Positions 28,603 to 40,751 of a DNA stretch of 64,000 nt are shown piece after piece. The stretch is taken from contig NZ_CP054490.1 of the NCBI RefSeq assembly GCF_013342985.1, positions 868,001 to 932,000 of the forward strand, written 5' to 3'. The position numbers and the translations under genes were made by a program. The DNA is from Candidatus Ruthia endofausta (lineage in GTDB: Bacteria > Pseudomonadota > Gammaproteobacteria > PS1 > Pseudothioglobaceae). A model generated the notes under the pieces. The model saw only the letters and a program-made list of their open reading frames with translations. It was not told where the DNA came from and made no database searches. Numbering within the stretch: the first letter of the stretch is position 1; each line of letters opens with the position of its first letter.

Positions 28603-29813
28603 ACACCCTAGATGATTGGCTAAACTACCAAGAAAACCTACATTTTCAGGACATTGATTTAGGGCTAGAACGTGTTCAAAAAGTTTATCAAAAGCTATTT
28701 CCAAAAGGTGTTTCTTTTAAAGTAATTACGGTTGCTGGTACGAATGGCAAAGGCTCTACCGTTGCTTTTATTGATAGCATTTACCAACAATCAAACTTTA
28801 AAGTGGCTAAATTTAGCTCGCCACACATTCTTAAATACAATGAGCGCTTTGTGATTAATGGCACGCAAGCCACTGATGAGCAGATTTGCTCGGCGTTTAA
28901 TAAAATAGAGCAAATTCGAGGCAAAATCTCACTCACTTATTTTGAATTTTCAACTTTGACTGCGCTGATTATTTTTGAGCTAGAAAAAGTTAATGTGGCT
29001 GTATTAGAAGTGGGGCTAGGTGGTCGGTTGGACTCGGTTAATATTATCGATAACGACGTGAGCGTTATTACTAATATTGATATTGATCATGTGGGTTATT
29101 TGGGTGATACTCGTGAGTTGATTGGATTTGAAAAAGCAGGTATTATGCGCAAAAATACGCCTTGTATTTGTGCTGATACCAATCCACCTGCCTCAATTAG
29201 TCAATACGCCCATCAAATCGAGGCGCAACTGGAATTTGTTAAGGAAAAATATACAAGTGATATAGGCTTAATCGGTAAGCACCAACAGCAAAATGCAGCT
29301 GCGGCAATGCTTGCTGTGCAAAAATTGCATAAAATTCTGCCAATTAGCACTACTGAAATTAAAACAGGTATTAAATATACGCAACTTGGTGCTAGATTTC
29401 AAATAAAAACCGTTAATAATAAAACCGTTATTCTTGATGTCGCACATAATGCAGCAGCTGTTAAAGTGTTATCAGCAGAATTGGCAAAACAAAAATGCCC
29501 CACCATCGCCATATTTTCAGCTTTAGAAGATAAAAATATTGGCTTGATGATTAATGAAATTAACATAATTATTAATCAATGGTTACTAGTGCCACTTGAT
29601 GTTAATCGAGCAATAGACATGAAAGTGCTTAGTAGCGAGTTTGATTTAAATCATAAAATTCACGTTTGTGATGATATGAAAGATGCCATTAATCACGGCC
29701 TTAATGACAAGCAATATTGGCGTATTGTTATTTTTGGCTCGTTTCATGTTGTGACTGATGCATTAAAAATACTTACACCATTTATGAAAAATGATGAAGA
29801 AAAAATCTTGTAA
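28590..29813 (+). CDS. folC: Bifunctional folylpolyglutamate/dihydrofolate synthase FolC
   Basis: FolC adds glutamate to dihydropteroate and folates. It starts at a TTG inside the fxsA end (13-bp overlap) and has 407 residues. The ATP loop 'VITVAGTNGKGSTVAFID' (~44-61), 'FSSPHILKYNERF' (~76-88), 'VLEVGLGGRLDSVNI' (~138-152) and 'ITNIDIDHVGYLG' (~160-172) are family motifs; 'VILDVAHNAAAVKVL' (~285) opens the C-terminal domain. It precedes cvpA-purF, a common gammaproteobacterial order. Confidence 0.95.
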   Translation: MGRVNTLDDWLNYQENLHFQDIDLGLERVQKVYQKLFPKGVSFKVITVAGTNGKGSTVAFIDSIYQQSNFKVAKFSSPHILKYNERFVINGTQATDEQICSAFNKIEQIRGKISLTYFEFSTLTALIIFELEKVNVAVLEVGLGGRLDSVNIIDNDVSVITNIDIDHVGYLGDTRELIGFEKAGIMRKNTPCICADTNPPASISQYAHQIEAQLEFVKEKYTSDIGLIGKHQQQNAAAAMLAVQKLHKILPISTTEIKTGIKYTQLGARFQIKTVNNKTVILDVAHNAAAVKVLSAELAKQKCPTIAIFSALEDKNIGLMINEINIIINQWLLVPLDVNRAIDMKVLSSEFDLNHKIHVCDDMKDAINHGLNDKQYWRIVIFGSFHVVTDALKILTPFMKNDEEKIL

Positions 29814-29852
29814 AATTGCAACTAATCACAAAGCACCTCTAGGAGAGATTTG

Positions 29853-30701
29853 ATGGATGAGTTTTTTGCAACTATCTGGCACATGATTGAACGCTTAGTT
29901 TGGTCTGACTGGATAACCATTGCTATCTTAGCGACATTCCTAGTATTAGGCTTTAAACGTGGTATGGCAAGAGAGCTCATCAATTTAGGGTTTTTATTAT
30001 TAGCCATTTTAATTGCGTGGCTGTTTTACCAAATATTGGCTATAAGCTCGCTCATCACTTGGCTAGTACTCTCACACCAATCTCATTTAGCCATATCATT
30101 TGGGGTGATTTTTATTGGTGTTATGATTATCAAAAGAATAATTTATAAACTAACACAACTCTCCTCAACCGTTGATAATCCTTGTGTATTAAACAAACTG
30201 TTTGCGCTAATGGTCGTTTTGGTGGCAATTACAATGTTTAGTTGGCATTACTTGGAGGTTGTCGCTGGGCTGGGTATTATAGAAATATTGATTGGCAATG
30301 AATCTGTTCGCATTGGCTTGTCATTTTCAATTGTATTTGGGTTTGCCTTTGGCATTTTAACTTTTATATCAAGTGTGTTAACTATCTCTATTGATGAAAC
30401 CAAACCTTGTTTTTTATCGTCTTTTTTCAAAAAAATACTTGAGACTTTGCAAACAATAGACACTAAGCTTAATGCCAAAAATATCAACAGCACTCAAAAC
30501 AATTTATTAGGCTTAATTGTGGGCCTAATCAAAGGTAACTTGGCAATTTTAATCATGGTATTGGTGTTGCAAAGTATCAGTTGGGTTTCACAAAAGTATT
30601 ATTGGATTGAAACTCATGGCGCTTTAAAAGCCTTTCAAGATGTGGCTTCAGATATTAAACCTGAGTTATCACAATACTTATTATTTATTGAAAACAATTA
30701 G
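29853..30701 (+). CDS. cvpA: CvpA-like membrane protein
   Basis: CvpA family proteins are inner-membrane proteins first tied to colicin V production and to purF expression; their molecular function is unclear. The ATG at 29853 follows a good Shine-Dalgarno sequence (AGGAGAG) and gives 282 residues. The N-terminal half fits CvpA ('WSDWITIAILATFLVLGFKR', four hydrophobic segments up to ~100). The C-terminal half has at least three more hydrophobic segments and is longer than E. coli CvpA (162 residues). Position between folC and purF supports the name. Confidence 0.75.
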   Translation: MDEFFATIWHMIERLVWSDWITIAILATFLVLGFKRGMARELINLGFLLLAILIAWLFYQILAISSLITWLVLSHQSHLAISFGVIFIGVMIIKRIIYKLTQLSSTVDNPCVLNKLFALMVVLVAITMFSWHYLEVVAGLGIIEILIGNESVRIGLSFSIVFGFAFGILTFISSVLTISIDETKPCFLSSFFKKILETLQTIDTKLNAKNINSTQNNLLGLIVGLIKGNLAILIMVLVLQSISWVSQKYYWIETHGALKAFQDVASDIKPELSQYLLFIENN

Positions 30702-30711
30702 GAAATAACTT

Positions 30712-32229
30712 ATGTGTGGCATTGTTGGCATTTTATCTACCACTAAGAAAGATACAGCTGTTTATATTTATGATGCGTTAACTATTTTGCAACATCGTGG
30801 TCAAGATGCAGCAGGCGTTGTCACTGCTCATAAAGGGCGTTTTTATATGCGCAAGTCAAATGGCTTGGTTAGGAATGTCTTTAGAACTAAGCACATGACA
30901 CAGTTGTTAGGCGATATGGGCATTGGCCATGTACGTTATCCTACTGCAGGTAGCTCGTCTAATGCAGAGGCACAGCCTTTTTATGTTAATTCGCCATACG
31001 GCATTGCATTTGCACATAACGGCAACTTAACCAACACTGAGCAATTGGCTCAAGAATTATTTGAGCAAGACCTTCGCCATATTAATACCAATTCTGATTC
31101 AGAGATTTTGCTAAATGTATTTGCCAGTGAATTAGCCAAGTTACAAAAACAACGCATTAACGAGGCTGATATTTTTGCATCTGTAAAACAAGTGCATAAA
31201 CGTGTACGCGGTGCTTATGCAACCATTGGCATGATTCCAGGCTATGGTATCTTTGGCTTTAGAGACCCTAATGGTATTCGCCCATTAATTCTTGGCAAAC
31301 GTACTACTAAAGGCGGTACTAAATATATGTTAGCCTCTGAAAGTGTGGCACTTAGCGCACTTGGTTATGAGATTACTCAAGATATCAAACCAGGTGAAGC
31401 GGTCGTTATTGACAGAGCAGGTAATACATTTATTAAACAGTGCGCAGAAAGCCCTAAGCACTCACCTTGCATCTTTGAATTTGTTTATTTTGCCCGTCCA
31501 GATTCAGTCATTGATGATATTTCCGTATACAAATCTCGCCTAAGAATGGGAGAAAAGTTAGCCGAAAAAATTCATAAAGAATGGGGTGTTAATGATATTG
31601 ATGTGGTAATTCCAATTCCCGACACCTCTAGAGTAGCTGCGCTACAACTGGCACATAAGCTAGACGTGAGATATAGCGAAGGCTTAATTAAAAATCGATA
31701 CATTGCTCGCACTTTTATTATGCCAGGGCAAAAACAGAGAAAAAAATCAGTGCGTCAAAAACTCAGCACAATTGAACTTGAGTTCAAAGGCAAAAATGTA
31801 TTATTGGTCGATGATTCCATTGTACGTGGCACAACCAGTGAACAAATTGTACAAATGGCTCGTGATGCTGGTGCTAATAAAGTGTTCTTTGCCTCAGCTG
31901 CGCCTGCCGTGCGCCATCCCAATGTATATGGTATTGATATGGCTAGCAACAAAGAGTTTATTGCCCATGATAGAGATACCAATCAAATCTGCCAAGCCAT
32001 TGGTGCGGATAAGCTAATTTATCAAGATCTGGATGATTTAATTTGGTGCGTGCAACAAGGCAACAAGGCAATTACTACGTTTGATTGCTCTTGTTTTAAT
32101 GGTCAATACGTAACCGATGATATCGATAAAGACTATCTAGAACATGTTGAATCTTTACGAAGCGACCTTGCTAAAGAAGAAAACAACATCTTTGAGGCTT
32201 CTGAATTGATTGGTAATGATGTAGAATAG
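30712..32229 (+). CDS. purF: Amidophosphoribosyltransferase PurF
   Basis: PurF makes phosphoribosylamine from PRPP and glutamine, the first purine step. The 505-residue protein starts '[20 protein letters not shown]' with Cys2 as the nucleophile of the N-terminal nucleophile glutaminase domain; '[20 protein letters not shown]' (~71-90) and '[13 protein letters not shown]' are typical. The PRPP loop '[19 protein letters not shown]' is at ~362-380. No N-terminal propeptide is present, as in the Gram-negative type. It follows cvpA by 10 bp and precedes metZ by 25 bp. Confidence 0.97.
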   Translation: MCGIVGILSTTKKDTAVYIYDALTILQHRGQDAAGVVTAHKGRFYMRKSNGLVRNVFRTKHMTQLLGDMGIGHVRYPTAGSSSNAEAQPFYVNSPYGIAFAHNGNLTNTEQLAQELFEQDLRHINTNSDSEILLNVFASELAKLQKQRINEADIFASVKQVHKRVRGAYATIGMIPGYGIFGFRDPNGIRPLILGKRTTKGGTKYMLASESVALSALGYEITQDIKPGEAVVIDRAGNTFIKQCAESPKHSPCIFEFVYFARPDSVIDDISVYKSRLRMGEKLAEKIHKEWGVNDIDVVIPIPDTSRVAALQLAHKLDVRYSEGLIKNRYIARTFIMPGQKQRKKSVRQKLSTIELEFKGKNVLLVDDSIVRGTTSEQIVQMARDAGANKVFFASAAPAVRHPNVYGIDMASNKEFIAHDRDTNQICQAIGADKLIYQDLDDLIWCVQQGNKAITTFDCSCFNGQYVTDDIDKDYLEHVESLRSDLAKEENNIFEASELIGNDVE

Positions 32230-32254
32230 TGCTATTTAATAATTTTACAAGTAC

Positions 32255-33421
32255 ATGAAAGATTTAGGCTTCGATACCAAGGCTATACGCACAGGTTATC
32301 GAACCACTACTGAACAAGAACATTCTGAGGCAATATTTTTAACCTCCAGTTTTGTCTTCGACTCAGCCGAACAGGCTGCCAATCGCTTTTCTAAAAAAGA
32401 GTCGGGGAATATTTATGCGCGTTTTACTAACCCGACAGTGGGTGCCTTTGAAAAAAAATTAGCCGCAATTGAAAGTGCACAAGCCTGTGTTGCAACGTCA
32501 TCTGGCATGGCGGCAATCTTTGCCACCATCATGGCACTACTTAAATCGGGTGATCATATTGTTGCTTCTCGTAATATGTTTGGCACCTCAATTGTGCTAT
32601 TAAACACCATTATTGCTAAATTTAATGTTGGCATTAGTTTTGTAGATTTATCTAACTTATCAGCATGGGAGAGTGCGGTTAAAAATAATACCAAGCTCTT
32701 TTTGCTTGAGACGCCATCTAACCCACTGGGTGAGGTTGTAGATATTGCTGCACTTAGTAAAATATCAAAAGCCAATCATGTTCTTTTAGCAGTTGACAAT
32801 GCAATTCTAGGCCCTGCGCTACAAAACCCTATTGCTTTGGGTGCTGATATTGTGATTCACTCAGCCACTAAATATATTGATGGTCAAGGCAGATGCTTAG
32901 CAGGTGCTGTGGTTGGAAGTGCTGACATTATTGAGCAAGTTCATGGATTTGTGCGCACCACAGGCCCTAGTTTGAGCGCTTTTAATGCTTGGATTGTGCT
33001 TAAGGGGCTAGACACTCTAAGTCTTAGAATGAAAGCCCACTCAGACAATGCGCTTAAACTTGCCATCTGGCTTGAAACTCAAAATCAGGTAGAAAAAGTC
33101 TATTATTTAGGTCTGTCTTCGCACCCTGATTACAACTTAGCCAAATTTCAACAGTCTGGCTTTGGTGGTATTGTGTCATTTGAAGTTAAAGGTGGAAAAG
33201 AGTCGGCCTTTAAAATAATCAACGCCACCAATATACTTTCCATTACTGCTAATTTAGGCGATACAAAATCTACAATCACCCATCCAGCAACCACAACGCA
33301 CGGAGGCTTAACCGATGAAGAAAGACTTAATGCTCATATAACGGATGGATTAATCAGGATATCTGTTGGTCTGGAAGACATTAAGGACATCATTGCTGAT
33401 ATTAAACAGACACTGGTATAA
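32255..33421 (+). CDS. metZ: O-succinylhomoserine sulfhydrylase MetZ
   Basis: A PLP enzyme of the Cys/Met metabolism family that turns O-succinylhomoserine and sulfide directly into homocysteine. 388 residues; begins '[20 protein letters not shown]'; '[20 protein letters not shown]' (~79-98), '[17 protein letters not shown]' (~148-164) and the PLP lysine in '[18 protein letters not shown]' (~200-217). The start after purF is the arrangement known from pseudomonads, where the gene is metZ. Homocysteine made here is the substrate of MetE. Direct use of sulfide would suit a sulfur-rich habitat. Confidence 0.9.
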   Translation: MKDLGFDTKAIRTGYRTTTEQEHSEAIFLTSSFVFDSAEQAANRFSKKESGNIYARFTNPTVGAFEKKLAAIESAQACVATSSGMAAIFATIMALLKSGDHIVASRNMFGTSIVLLNTIIAKFNVGISFVDLSNLSAWESAVKNNTKLFLLETPSNPLGEVVDIAALSKISKANHVLLAVDNAILGPALQNPIALGADIVIHSATKYIDGQGRCLAGAVVGSADIIEQVHGFVRTTGPSLSAFNAWIVLKGLDTLSLRMKAHSDNALKLAIWLETQNQVEKVYYLGLSSHPDYNLAKFQQSGFGGIVSFEVKGGKESAFKIINATNILSITANLGDTKSTITHPATTTHGGLTDEERLNAHITDGLIRISVGLEDIKDIIADIKQTLV

Positions 33422-33452
33422 TCTAGAGAATATTTATTTACATAAAAACACA

Positions 33453-33962
33453 ATGCAAAATTCTTTCTCTTATGATGAATTAATTAAATGTGGCAATGGC
33501 GAATTGTTTGGGCTGGGCAACGCCCAACTGCCAAAGCCACCGATGTTGATGTTTAATCGTATTAGCCATATTTCTAGTGAGGGTGGCGAATACGGCAAGG
33601 GTGAAATTATTGCTGAATTAGATATTAACCATGATTTGTGGTTTTTTGAATGTCACTTTAATGAAGATCCCGTTATGCCTGGTTGCTTAGGACTAGACGC
33701 CATGTGGCAATTAATTGGCTTTTATTTAGGATGGTTGGGTGGCTCTGGTCATGGTCGTGCGCTTGGTGCTGGTAATATTAAATTTGTCGGTCAAGTACTG
33801 CCCAGTGCAAAAAAAGTAACCTACAAAATTGATTTATCTCGCGTTATTGCACGTAAATTGTACATGGGTGTGGCTGATGCAACTATGGAGGTGGATGGCA
33901 AAGTCATTTACGAAGCCACCAATCTTAAGGTTGGATTATTTACTGATACTAGCAAAATGTAA
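33453..33962 (+). CDS. fabA: 3-hydroxydecanoyl-ACP dehydratase/isomerase FabA
   Basis: FabA dehydrates 3-hydroxydecanoyl-ACP and isomerises the product, opening the anaerobic route to unsaturated fatty acids. The start at 33453 ('[20 protein letters not shown]') gives 169 residues against 172 in E. coli. The active-site helix '[20 protein letters not shown]' (~63-82) holds the catalytic His and Asp. The stop overlaps the fabB start by one base, giving a fabA-fabB operon. Confidence 0.96.
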   Translation: MQNSFSYDELIKCGNGELFGLGNAQLPKPPMLMFNRISHISSEGGEYGKGEIIAELDINHDLWFFECHFNEDPVMPGCLGLDAMWQLIGFYLGWLGGSGHGRALGAGNIKFVGQVLPSAKKVTYKIDLSRVIARKLYMGVADATMEVDGKVIYEATNLKVGLFTDTSKM

Positions 33963-35179
33963 TGAACAGAGTCGTTGTCACAGGAATGGGAATTGTTTCT
34001 AGTTTAGGTGTAAACTGCACAGAGGTTTTAGCCTCCTTAAAAACTGCCAAATCAGGCATCAAATTTGATAAAGATCAGGCAAAAATGGGGCTTCGTTCAC
34101 ACGTGTCTGGCGCTATTGCTGAACTAGACTCTAGTGAAATCATTGACAGAAAAATGAAACGTTTTATGGCTGATGCCGCTATTTATAATGCAGTTGCCTT
34201 GGATGAAGCAATTAAACAATCAGGATTAACACCTGAACAAATCTCAAATAAACGTACTGGGCTTATCATGGGTTCTGGCGGCGCCAGCAACCAAAACGTA
34301 GTAGAAGCTGCCGATATCTTAAGGGGAAAAGGCATTAAGCGTGTTGGTCCTTATCGCGTACCGCGCACGATGGGTTCTACCACTTCGGCCTGCCTCTCAA
34401 CCCTGTTCAAAATTAAGGGCATTAACTATTCAATCAGCTCTGCTTGTTCAACTTCTGCACACTGCATCGGCAACTCCATGGAACAAATTCAAATGGGCAA
34501 ACAAGATGTGGTATTTGCTGGTGGCGGTGAAGAGTTAGATTGGTCGCTCACCATGTTGTTTGATGCAATGGGCGCCTTATCTTCTAAATATAACGAAACG
34601 CCTTCAAGTGCTTCTCGTGCCTTTGATGCAAGTCGTGATGGTTTTGTTATTTCTGGTGGTGGTGGTGCATTAGTACTTGAATCACTAGAACATGCACAAG
34701 CTCGAGGCGCAACTATCCTTGCAGAACTCACAGGCTATGGTGCAACGTCCGATGGCTATGATATGGTTGCACCGTCGGGTCAAGGTGCTAAACGCTGTAT
34801 GCAACTTGCCATGTCAACCGTTAAAGGGTCGATTGATTATATCAATGCACACGGCACTTCTACCCCTGTGGGTGATGTTAAAGAATTAGGTGCTATTAAA
34901 GTAGTGTTTGGCAACAGCACCCCATATGTTGGCTCAACCAAATCTCTTTCTGGACATGCCTTGGGTGCAGCAGGCGTGAATGAGTCAATCTACTCATTAC
35001 TCATGCTACAAAATGACTTTATGGCAGAATCTGTTAATATTGAAAATCTTGATGAAGCAGCTGAAGGCATATCAATTGTACGAACAACAACCAAACAATC
35101 ACTCAAGCGAGTGATGTCTAATAGTTTTGGTTTTGGTGGTACAAATGCCTGTCTAGTCTTTGAAAAATTTAAGCAATAA
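33962..35179 (+). CDS. fabB: 3-ketoacyl-ACP synthase I FabB
   Basis: FabB elongates unsaturated acyl-ACP made by FabA. 405 residues; the nucleophile Cys is in '[19 protein letters not shown]' (~155-173), the two His are in '[19 protein letters not shown]' (~294-312) and '[19 protein letters not shown]' (~330-348), and the C-terminus reads '[16 protein letters not shown]'. Length matches E. coli FabB (406). It ends 39 bp from the convergent secF. Confidence 0.97.
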   Translation: MNRVVVTGMGIVSSLGVNCTEVLASLKTAKSGIKFDKDQAKMGLRSHVSGAIAELDSSEIIDRKMKRFMADAAIYNAVALDEAIKQSGLTPEQISNKRTGLIMGSGGASNQNVVEAADILRGKGIKRVGPYRVPRTMGSTTSACLSTLFKIKGINYSISSACSTSAHCIGNSMEQIQMGKQDVVFAGGGEELDWSLTMLFDAMGALSSKYNETPSSASRAFDASRDGFVISGGGGALVLESLEHAQARGATILAELTGYGATSDGYDMVAPSGQGAKRCMQLAMSTVKGSIDYINAHGTSTPVGDVKELGAIKVVFGNSTPYVGSTKSLSGHALGAAGVNESIYSLLMLQNDFMAESVNIENLDEAAEGISIVRTTTKQSLKRVMSNSFGFGGTNACLVFEKFKQ

Positions 35180-35218
35180 ACGAAAAAACTTCTTAACAAA
35201 CATCCAAATATTACTTAA

Positions 35219-36145
35219 CTATGGTCGTGAATCAAGTGCTTTCTTTTCTTTTTCAGATGGCAACAAATCTTCCTTGATAATGCCCAATGCAAGAATTATT
35301 GAACTGGCAACATAAATAGAAGAATAAGTACCCACCACTACACCAATTAGTAACGCTAAAGCAAAACTATGAATGGTTTCACCACCTAAAAAGAACAGCG
35401 CTAACAACACCAATAAGGTGGTTAAAGAGGTCATTATTGTTCTAGATAACGTTTGGTTAAGCGCGCCATTAATAATCTTAGGAGAATCAACGTGGCGTGT
35501 TGATAAGAAATTTTCACGAATTCGGTCAAACACTACGATAGTATCATTCAAAGAATAGCCAATGACGGCTAATATGGCAGCCAGTACCGTTAAATCAAAC
35601 TCAATTTGAAATAATGAGAAAAAGCCTAAGGTGATAATAACATCATGAATAAGGGCGGCAATTGAGCCTAATGAAAAACGATACTCAAAACGTATCGCTA
35701 CATAAATCAAAATACCAATCAGTGCATACAACATTGCCAAACCGCCATCATTAGTAAGTTCTTCACCCACTTTAGGGCCTACAAATTCAACCCGACGGAT
35801 ATCAACATTATCGCCCAATAAATTGATGATTTTTGAACTTAGTTTGGCACTAGAAATTGATTGCGGTTCTAAGCGAATTAAAACCTCATTAGTTGAACCA
35901 AAGTATTGGACATTAGCCCCTTTAAAATTTGCCTTGGCAAGCTTGATTCTAATCCCAGCCAAATCAACACCTTGTTGATAACCCGCTTCAATTAAAGTGC
36001 CACCCGTAAAATCAATACCTAACTTAAGTCCATTCATGGTCAATGAAAAAATGCTAGCAACAATCAATAATACCGAAAATATAATGGCATAAGTGCGCTT
36101 GCCCACAAAATCAATCGTTGGAATGTTTAGTGCTTTTAAACTCAT
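35219..36145 (-). CDS. secF: Protein translocase subunit SecF
   Basis: SecF works with SecD to pull proteins out of the SecYEG channel using the proton gradient. 308 residues, six membrane segments expected: one at ~18-36, then a periplasmic loop starting 'GLKLGIDFTGGTLIEAGYQ' (~39-57), then five from ~135. The signature 'AVIGYSLNDTIVVFDRIREN' (~192-211) is present. It overlaps secD by 4 bp. Confidence 0.96.
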   Translation of the reverse strand: MSLKALNIPTIDFVGKRTYAIIFSVLLIVASIFSLTMNGLKLGIDFTGGTLIEAGYQQGVDLAGIRIKLAKANFKGANVQYFGSTNEVLIRLEPQSISSAKLSSKIINLLGDNVDIRRVEFVGPKVGEELTNDGGLAMLYALIGILIYVAIRFEYRFSLGSIAALIHDVIITLGFFSLFQIEFDLTVLAAILAVIGYSLNDTIVVFDRIRENFLSTRHVDSPKIINGALNQTLSRTIMTSLTTLLVLLALFFLGGETIHSFALALLIGVVVGTYSSIYVASSIILALGIIKEDLLPSEKEKKALDSRP

Positions 36146-37995
36146 ATTGAAATCTCCTCTAACTTTTTGCCACCGTATATTTTATTAATGATTGCACGTG
36201 AGACAGTAATAGCTGTGAATATTGAAGTGATAATGCCAATTGACAAAGTAATCGCAAAGCCTTTAATTGGTCCAGTACCAAAGCTAAATAAAACCAATGC
36301 CGCAATCAAAGTCGTAATATTAGCATCTGCAATGGTTAGTAGCGCTTTATCATAGCCACTTGAAATAGCTTTTTGAATATTGTTATTTGTGCCCAATTCT
36401 TCTTTAATACGCTCAAAAATTAACACATTAGCATCTACTGCCATACCCACTGTGAGCACAATACCTGCAATACCTGGTAACGTCAGCGTAGCTTGTAATA
36501 AAGACAAAACAGACACAATCATCACCAAATTAAGCGTCAAAGCCACATTCGCCACCATGCCAAATACACGATAACGCATAGCCATAAATAACAAAACCAA
36601 AACAAAACCAACCGATACCGATATCACACCTTTGGTAATATTATCTGCGCCAAGACTTGGGCCAATAGTGCGCTCCTCAATAATCTCAATCGGTGCCGAG
36701 AGTGAACCTGCCCTTAATAATAACGCTAAATTACGCGCTTCCCGAGCACTGTCAATCCCTGTAATTTGAAACCGTGATGAAAATATACCTTGAATTGTGG
36801 CAGCATTAATAATATCTTTAGTGGTGGTACGTTTCTTAATGGTTTTTCCATTTTTAGTTATGGTTTCAACTTTATTTTCAATAAAGACAACTGCCATACG
36901 ATGGTGTAAGTATTTTTTAGTCGTGTTAAGCATTGCTCTGCCGCCAATACTATCAAGTGTGATATTCACCATTGGAATGTTGTTTTCTTGATCAATGCCA
37001 GACGCCGCACCTGTAATGTTCTCACCTGTTGTGATAACGCGATTCTTTAGCAAAAGTGAACGACCATCTTTAAAATAATAAAGTTTTGAACCAATTGGCA
37101 CACGCCCCGATTGGATGGCTGTTTGTGGGTCATTTTCTTCATCAACCAATCTAAACTCCAAAGTTGCCACCGCACCTAAAATCTCTTTTGCTCTAGCTGT
37201 ATCTTGTACACCTGACAGTTGAACCACAACACGTTCCGAACCTTGCTGTTGAATAATTGGCTCTGCCACACCTAGCTCATTCACTCGATTACGCAACGTT
37301 GTAATATTTTGTTTAAGTGCGTTTTTTTTAGCTTGTTTTTGTGCACTATCACTAATACCAATATTGAGTAATAATTCGCCCATATTGTTGTTATCAAAAA
37401 TTACCAAGTCATCCAATTCTGATTTAATTAGCTGAGCCGCTTTGTCTTTTAATTCAGCGTGCTTAAAACGAATAACAATACTGCCATTTTCTTGCCTAAT
37501 GCTCTTATATAATCTATCTTTACGTAATAAAACACGAAGTTCATTATATGCCTTATCCATTGTGGCTGAAATGACCGCTTCCATATCAACTTCTAATAAG
37601 AAATGCACACCACCCCTAAGGTCTAAACCAAGTGACATGGCTTTGCCACCAAGGCTCGTCAACCAAGTTGGTACAGAAGGTGCTAAATTTAGTGCCACCA
37701 CGTAACGACGACCCAATGCCTGTTTAAGGGCATCCTTAGCTAAAAGCTGTTGTGTATTGTTCTTAAAACGCGCCAAAATTCTTTGGCTGGTCAGTTCAAC
37801 AGATTTAAACTCAATTTGTTGTGCTTTTAATGCATTTTTAACTTTATCCAAATCTTGGTCAACAATCAAAGCATTATCTGCGCTTGACACCTGAACAGCC
37901 AAATCAGAGCCAAATATATTTGGCAACGCATACAACATTGAAAGCAATAAAACAAATGCGATCAATGCATTTCTAAACCCTGAGTAATGATTCAT
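36142..37995 (-). CDS. secD: Protein translocase subunit SecD
   Basis: Large partner of SecF; 617 residues, E. coli 615. An N-terminal membrane segment (~9-27) is followed by the periplasmic P1 domain, with 'MSLGLDLRGGVHFLLEVDME' (~115-134) and 'GVQDTARAKEILGAVATLEF' (~265-284), then five membrane segments with 'TVGMAVDANVLIFERIKEEL' (~508-527). Lies in the order serS-yajC-secD-secF with 16 bp to yajC. Confidence 0.97.
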   Translation of the reverse strand: MNHYSGFRNALIAFVLLLSMLYALPNIFGSDLAVQVSSADNALIVDQDLDKVKNALKAQQIEFKSVELTSQRILARFKNNTQQLLAKDALKQALGRRYVVALNLAPSVPTWLTSLGGKAMSLGLDLRGGVHFLLEVDMEAVISATMDKAYNELRVLLRKDRLYKSIRQENGSIVIRFKHAELKDKAAQLIKSELDDLVIFDNNNMGELLLNIGISDSAQKQAKKNALKQNITTLRNRVNELGVAEPIIQQQGSERVVVQLSGVQDTARAKEILGAVATLEFRLVDEENDPQTAIQSGRVPIGSKLYYFKDGRSLLLKNRVITTGENITGAASGIDQENNIPMVNITLDSIGGRAMLNTTKKYLHHRMAVVFIENKVETITKNGKTIKKRTTTKDIINAATIQGIFSSRFQITGIDSAREARNLALLLRAGSLSAPIEIIEERTIGPSLGADNITKGVISVSVGFVLVLLFMAMRYRVFGMVANVALTLNLVMIVSVLSLLQATLTLPGIAGIVLTVGMAVDANVLIFERIKEELGTNNNIQKAISSGYDKALLTIADANITTLIAALVLFSFGTGPIKGFAITLSIGIITSIFTAITVSRAIINKIYGGKKLEEISI

Positions 37996-38011
37996 AATGG
38001 TTATTTTTTAA

Positions 38012-38353
38012 CTAAATTTTAGCACTGCCTTTTGGAATTTTTTGGTTAATACCTTGTTTTTGCACCTTAACCACGACACTATCAGCAATTTCCAATGTTG
38101 CAAAAGACCCATCCACAGAAACAACCTTGCCAATCACACCGCCATTGGTCACAACTTCATCACCTGTTTTTAATACTGCTAATAATGTTTTGTGTTCCTT
38201 AGCACGTTTTTGTTGTGGTCTGATGAGTAAAAAATACATCAGCACAAATATAACCAATAAAAACGGCAATCCACCCCAAGGATCTGAAACACTATCCCCT
38301 GGTACTGAGCCTTCTGCAAATGCTGGTGCAATGATTAAATCTAATAAACTCAT
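38012..38353 (-). CDS. yajC: Sec translocon accessory subunit YajC
   Basis: A 113-residue single-span membrane protein of the SecDF-YajC complex. The membrane helix is at ~25-45 ('GGLPFLLVIFVLMYFLLIRP'), followed by the family signature 'RPQQKRAKEHKTLLAVLKTG' and 'GDEVVTNGGVIGKVVSVDG' (~65-83). Upstream of secD as usual. In many gammaproteobacteria queA-tgt precede it; here serS does. Confidence 0.95.
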   Translation of the reverse strand: MSLLDLIIAPAFAEGSVPGDSVSDPWGGLPFLLVIFVLMYFLLIRPQQKRAKEHKTLLAVLKTGDEVVTNGGVIGKVVSVDGSFATLEIADSVVVKVQKQGINQKIPKGSAKI

Positions 38354-38374
38354 TTTATCTCCTTATATAAAAAA

Positions 38375-39694
<1,320 letters not shown>

Positions 39695-39749
39695 TTAACG
39701 CCTAGTTACACTAGGTTTGACTTTAAAAACTAACTTCGGAAATTATACT

Positions 39750-40037
39750 ATGTTTAATTCATTTTCAAGCAGTGATGCTTGCAAACTATTGGCCAATGGT
39801 GCTCAATTAGTTGATGTTCGCTCTAGTAGCGAATTTGCCCAAGGCGCACTACCAAATGCAATCAACCTGCCACTACAATCCATTATGGGCACTGAGCAAA
39901 TCATCAACCGTGACAAAGCCATTATTCTTTATTGCGTTACAGGCGCTCGATCATCAACTGCTAAAAATTATTTAATCCAGATGGGTTATAAGAATGTTAA
40001 TGACTTGGGTTCGTTTAAGAATTACAACTGCGAATAA
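39750..40037 (+). CDS. Single-domain rhodanese
   Basis: A 95-residue rhodanese domain protein that can carry a persulfide on Cys. Seen: 'AQLVDVRSSSEFAQGALPNA' (~19-38) and the active loop 'ILYCVTGARSSTAKNYLIQMG' (in part ~60-79) with catalytic Cys at ~63. Start at 39750 removes 11 extra residues of the longer frame. Single-domain rhodaneses act in sulfur transfer or cyanide detoxification; the donor and acceptor are unknown. A second rhodanese lies at 47288-47767. Confidence 0.85.
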   Translation: MFNSFSSSDACKLLANGAQLVDVRSSSEFAQGALPNAINLPLQSIMGTEQIINRDKAIILYCVTGARSSTAKNYLIQMGYKNVNDLGSFKNYNCE

Positions 40038-40067
40038 CACAATACAGTAATGGTATAAACTAGTGCA

Positions 40068-40700
40068 ATGAGAGTTAAAAGCACTTGGCACAAAACCCAA
40101 GTTAAAACTATTGATGATATTGCTGGTGCGCTGGCATTTAACTCGTGGCGCATTACTAAAAACCATTTGGAAGATTTAATTAACGAAGCTTTCGTGATTG
40201 AAAAAGTACAAGTGTTTGATGTAATCTCTGAATACTTGTACTTTCTAATTCAGTGTATTGATAGACTGGTATTTGATAAATTAGATGCTAAGCAACGTCA
40301 AGTATTGATTGTCAAGTTAACCAAACAATCAGCTGATTATTTTCATGAAAACAAACAAGAGCGTATCAGTTCAGGCGAACATTGGAAGGACTTTATTCAA
40401 ATTTATAACGCCAGATCTCAGGAATATGCCAATTATGAATTTACAAATGGTGAGCCTAATTATCATTTCTTAAGATACTTTGCAGAGAAAATTCAAAAAG
40501 CCATGACTCATTCCGATTCAAAATGGATTGTCCAACAAATTATTGAAATCCAAGCGCCAAAGGCCTTTAAATCAATCAAAAAAAGTGTTAAAGATTTGGT
40601 GGCAGTTGAAAAAATAATATCCAAAGCCGAGCAAATAAAAAACAAAGAAAACAAAATCCCCAGGTCTAAACGAAAATCTACCCGTTCTGACTTGCAATAG
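40068..40700 (+). CDS. Conserved-looking protein of unknown function
   Basis: A 210-residue soluble protein, mostly helical, rich in Lys at the C-terminus ('KENKIPRSKRKSTRSDLQ'). 'HWKDFIQIYNARSQEYANYE' (~105-124) and 'YHFLRYFAEKIQKAM' (~134-148) are its most distinctive parts. No signal peptide, membrane span or recognised motif. It starts 30 bp after the rhodanese stop and ends 51 bp before trxC, so it may be expressed with these thiol/sulfur proteins. Codon use and length support a real gene. Confidence 0.7.
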   Translation: MRVKSTWHKTQVKTIDDIAGALAFNSWRITKNHLEDLINEAFVIEKVQVFDVISEYLYFLIQCIDRLVFDKLDAKQRQVLIVKLTKQSADYFHENKQERISSGEHWKDFIQIYNARSQEYANYEFTNGEPNYHFLRYFAEKIQKAMTHSDSKWIVQQIIEIQAPKAFKSIKKSVKDLVAVEKIISKAEQIKNKENKIPRSKRKSTRSDLQ

Positions 40701-40751
40701 ACCCAATCCACCCATAGATAATGCTCAATAATATCAGAAATAGGAGCTAAC

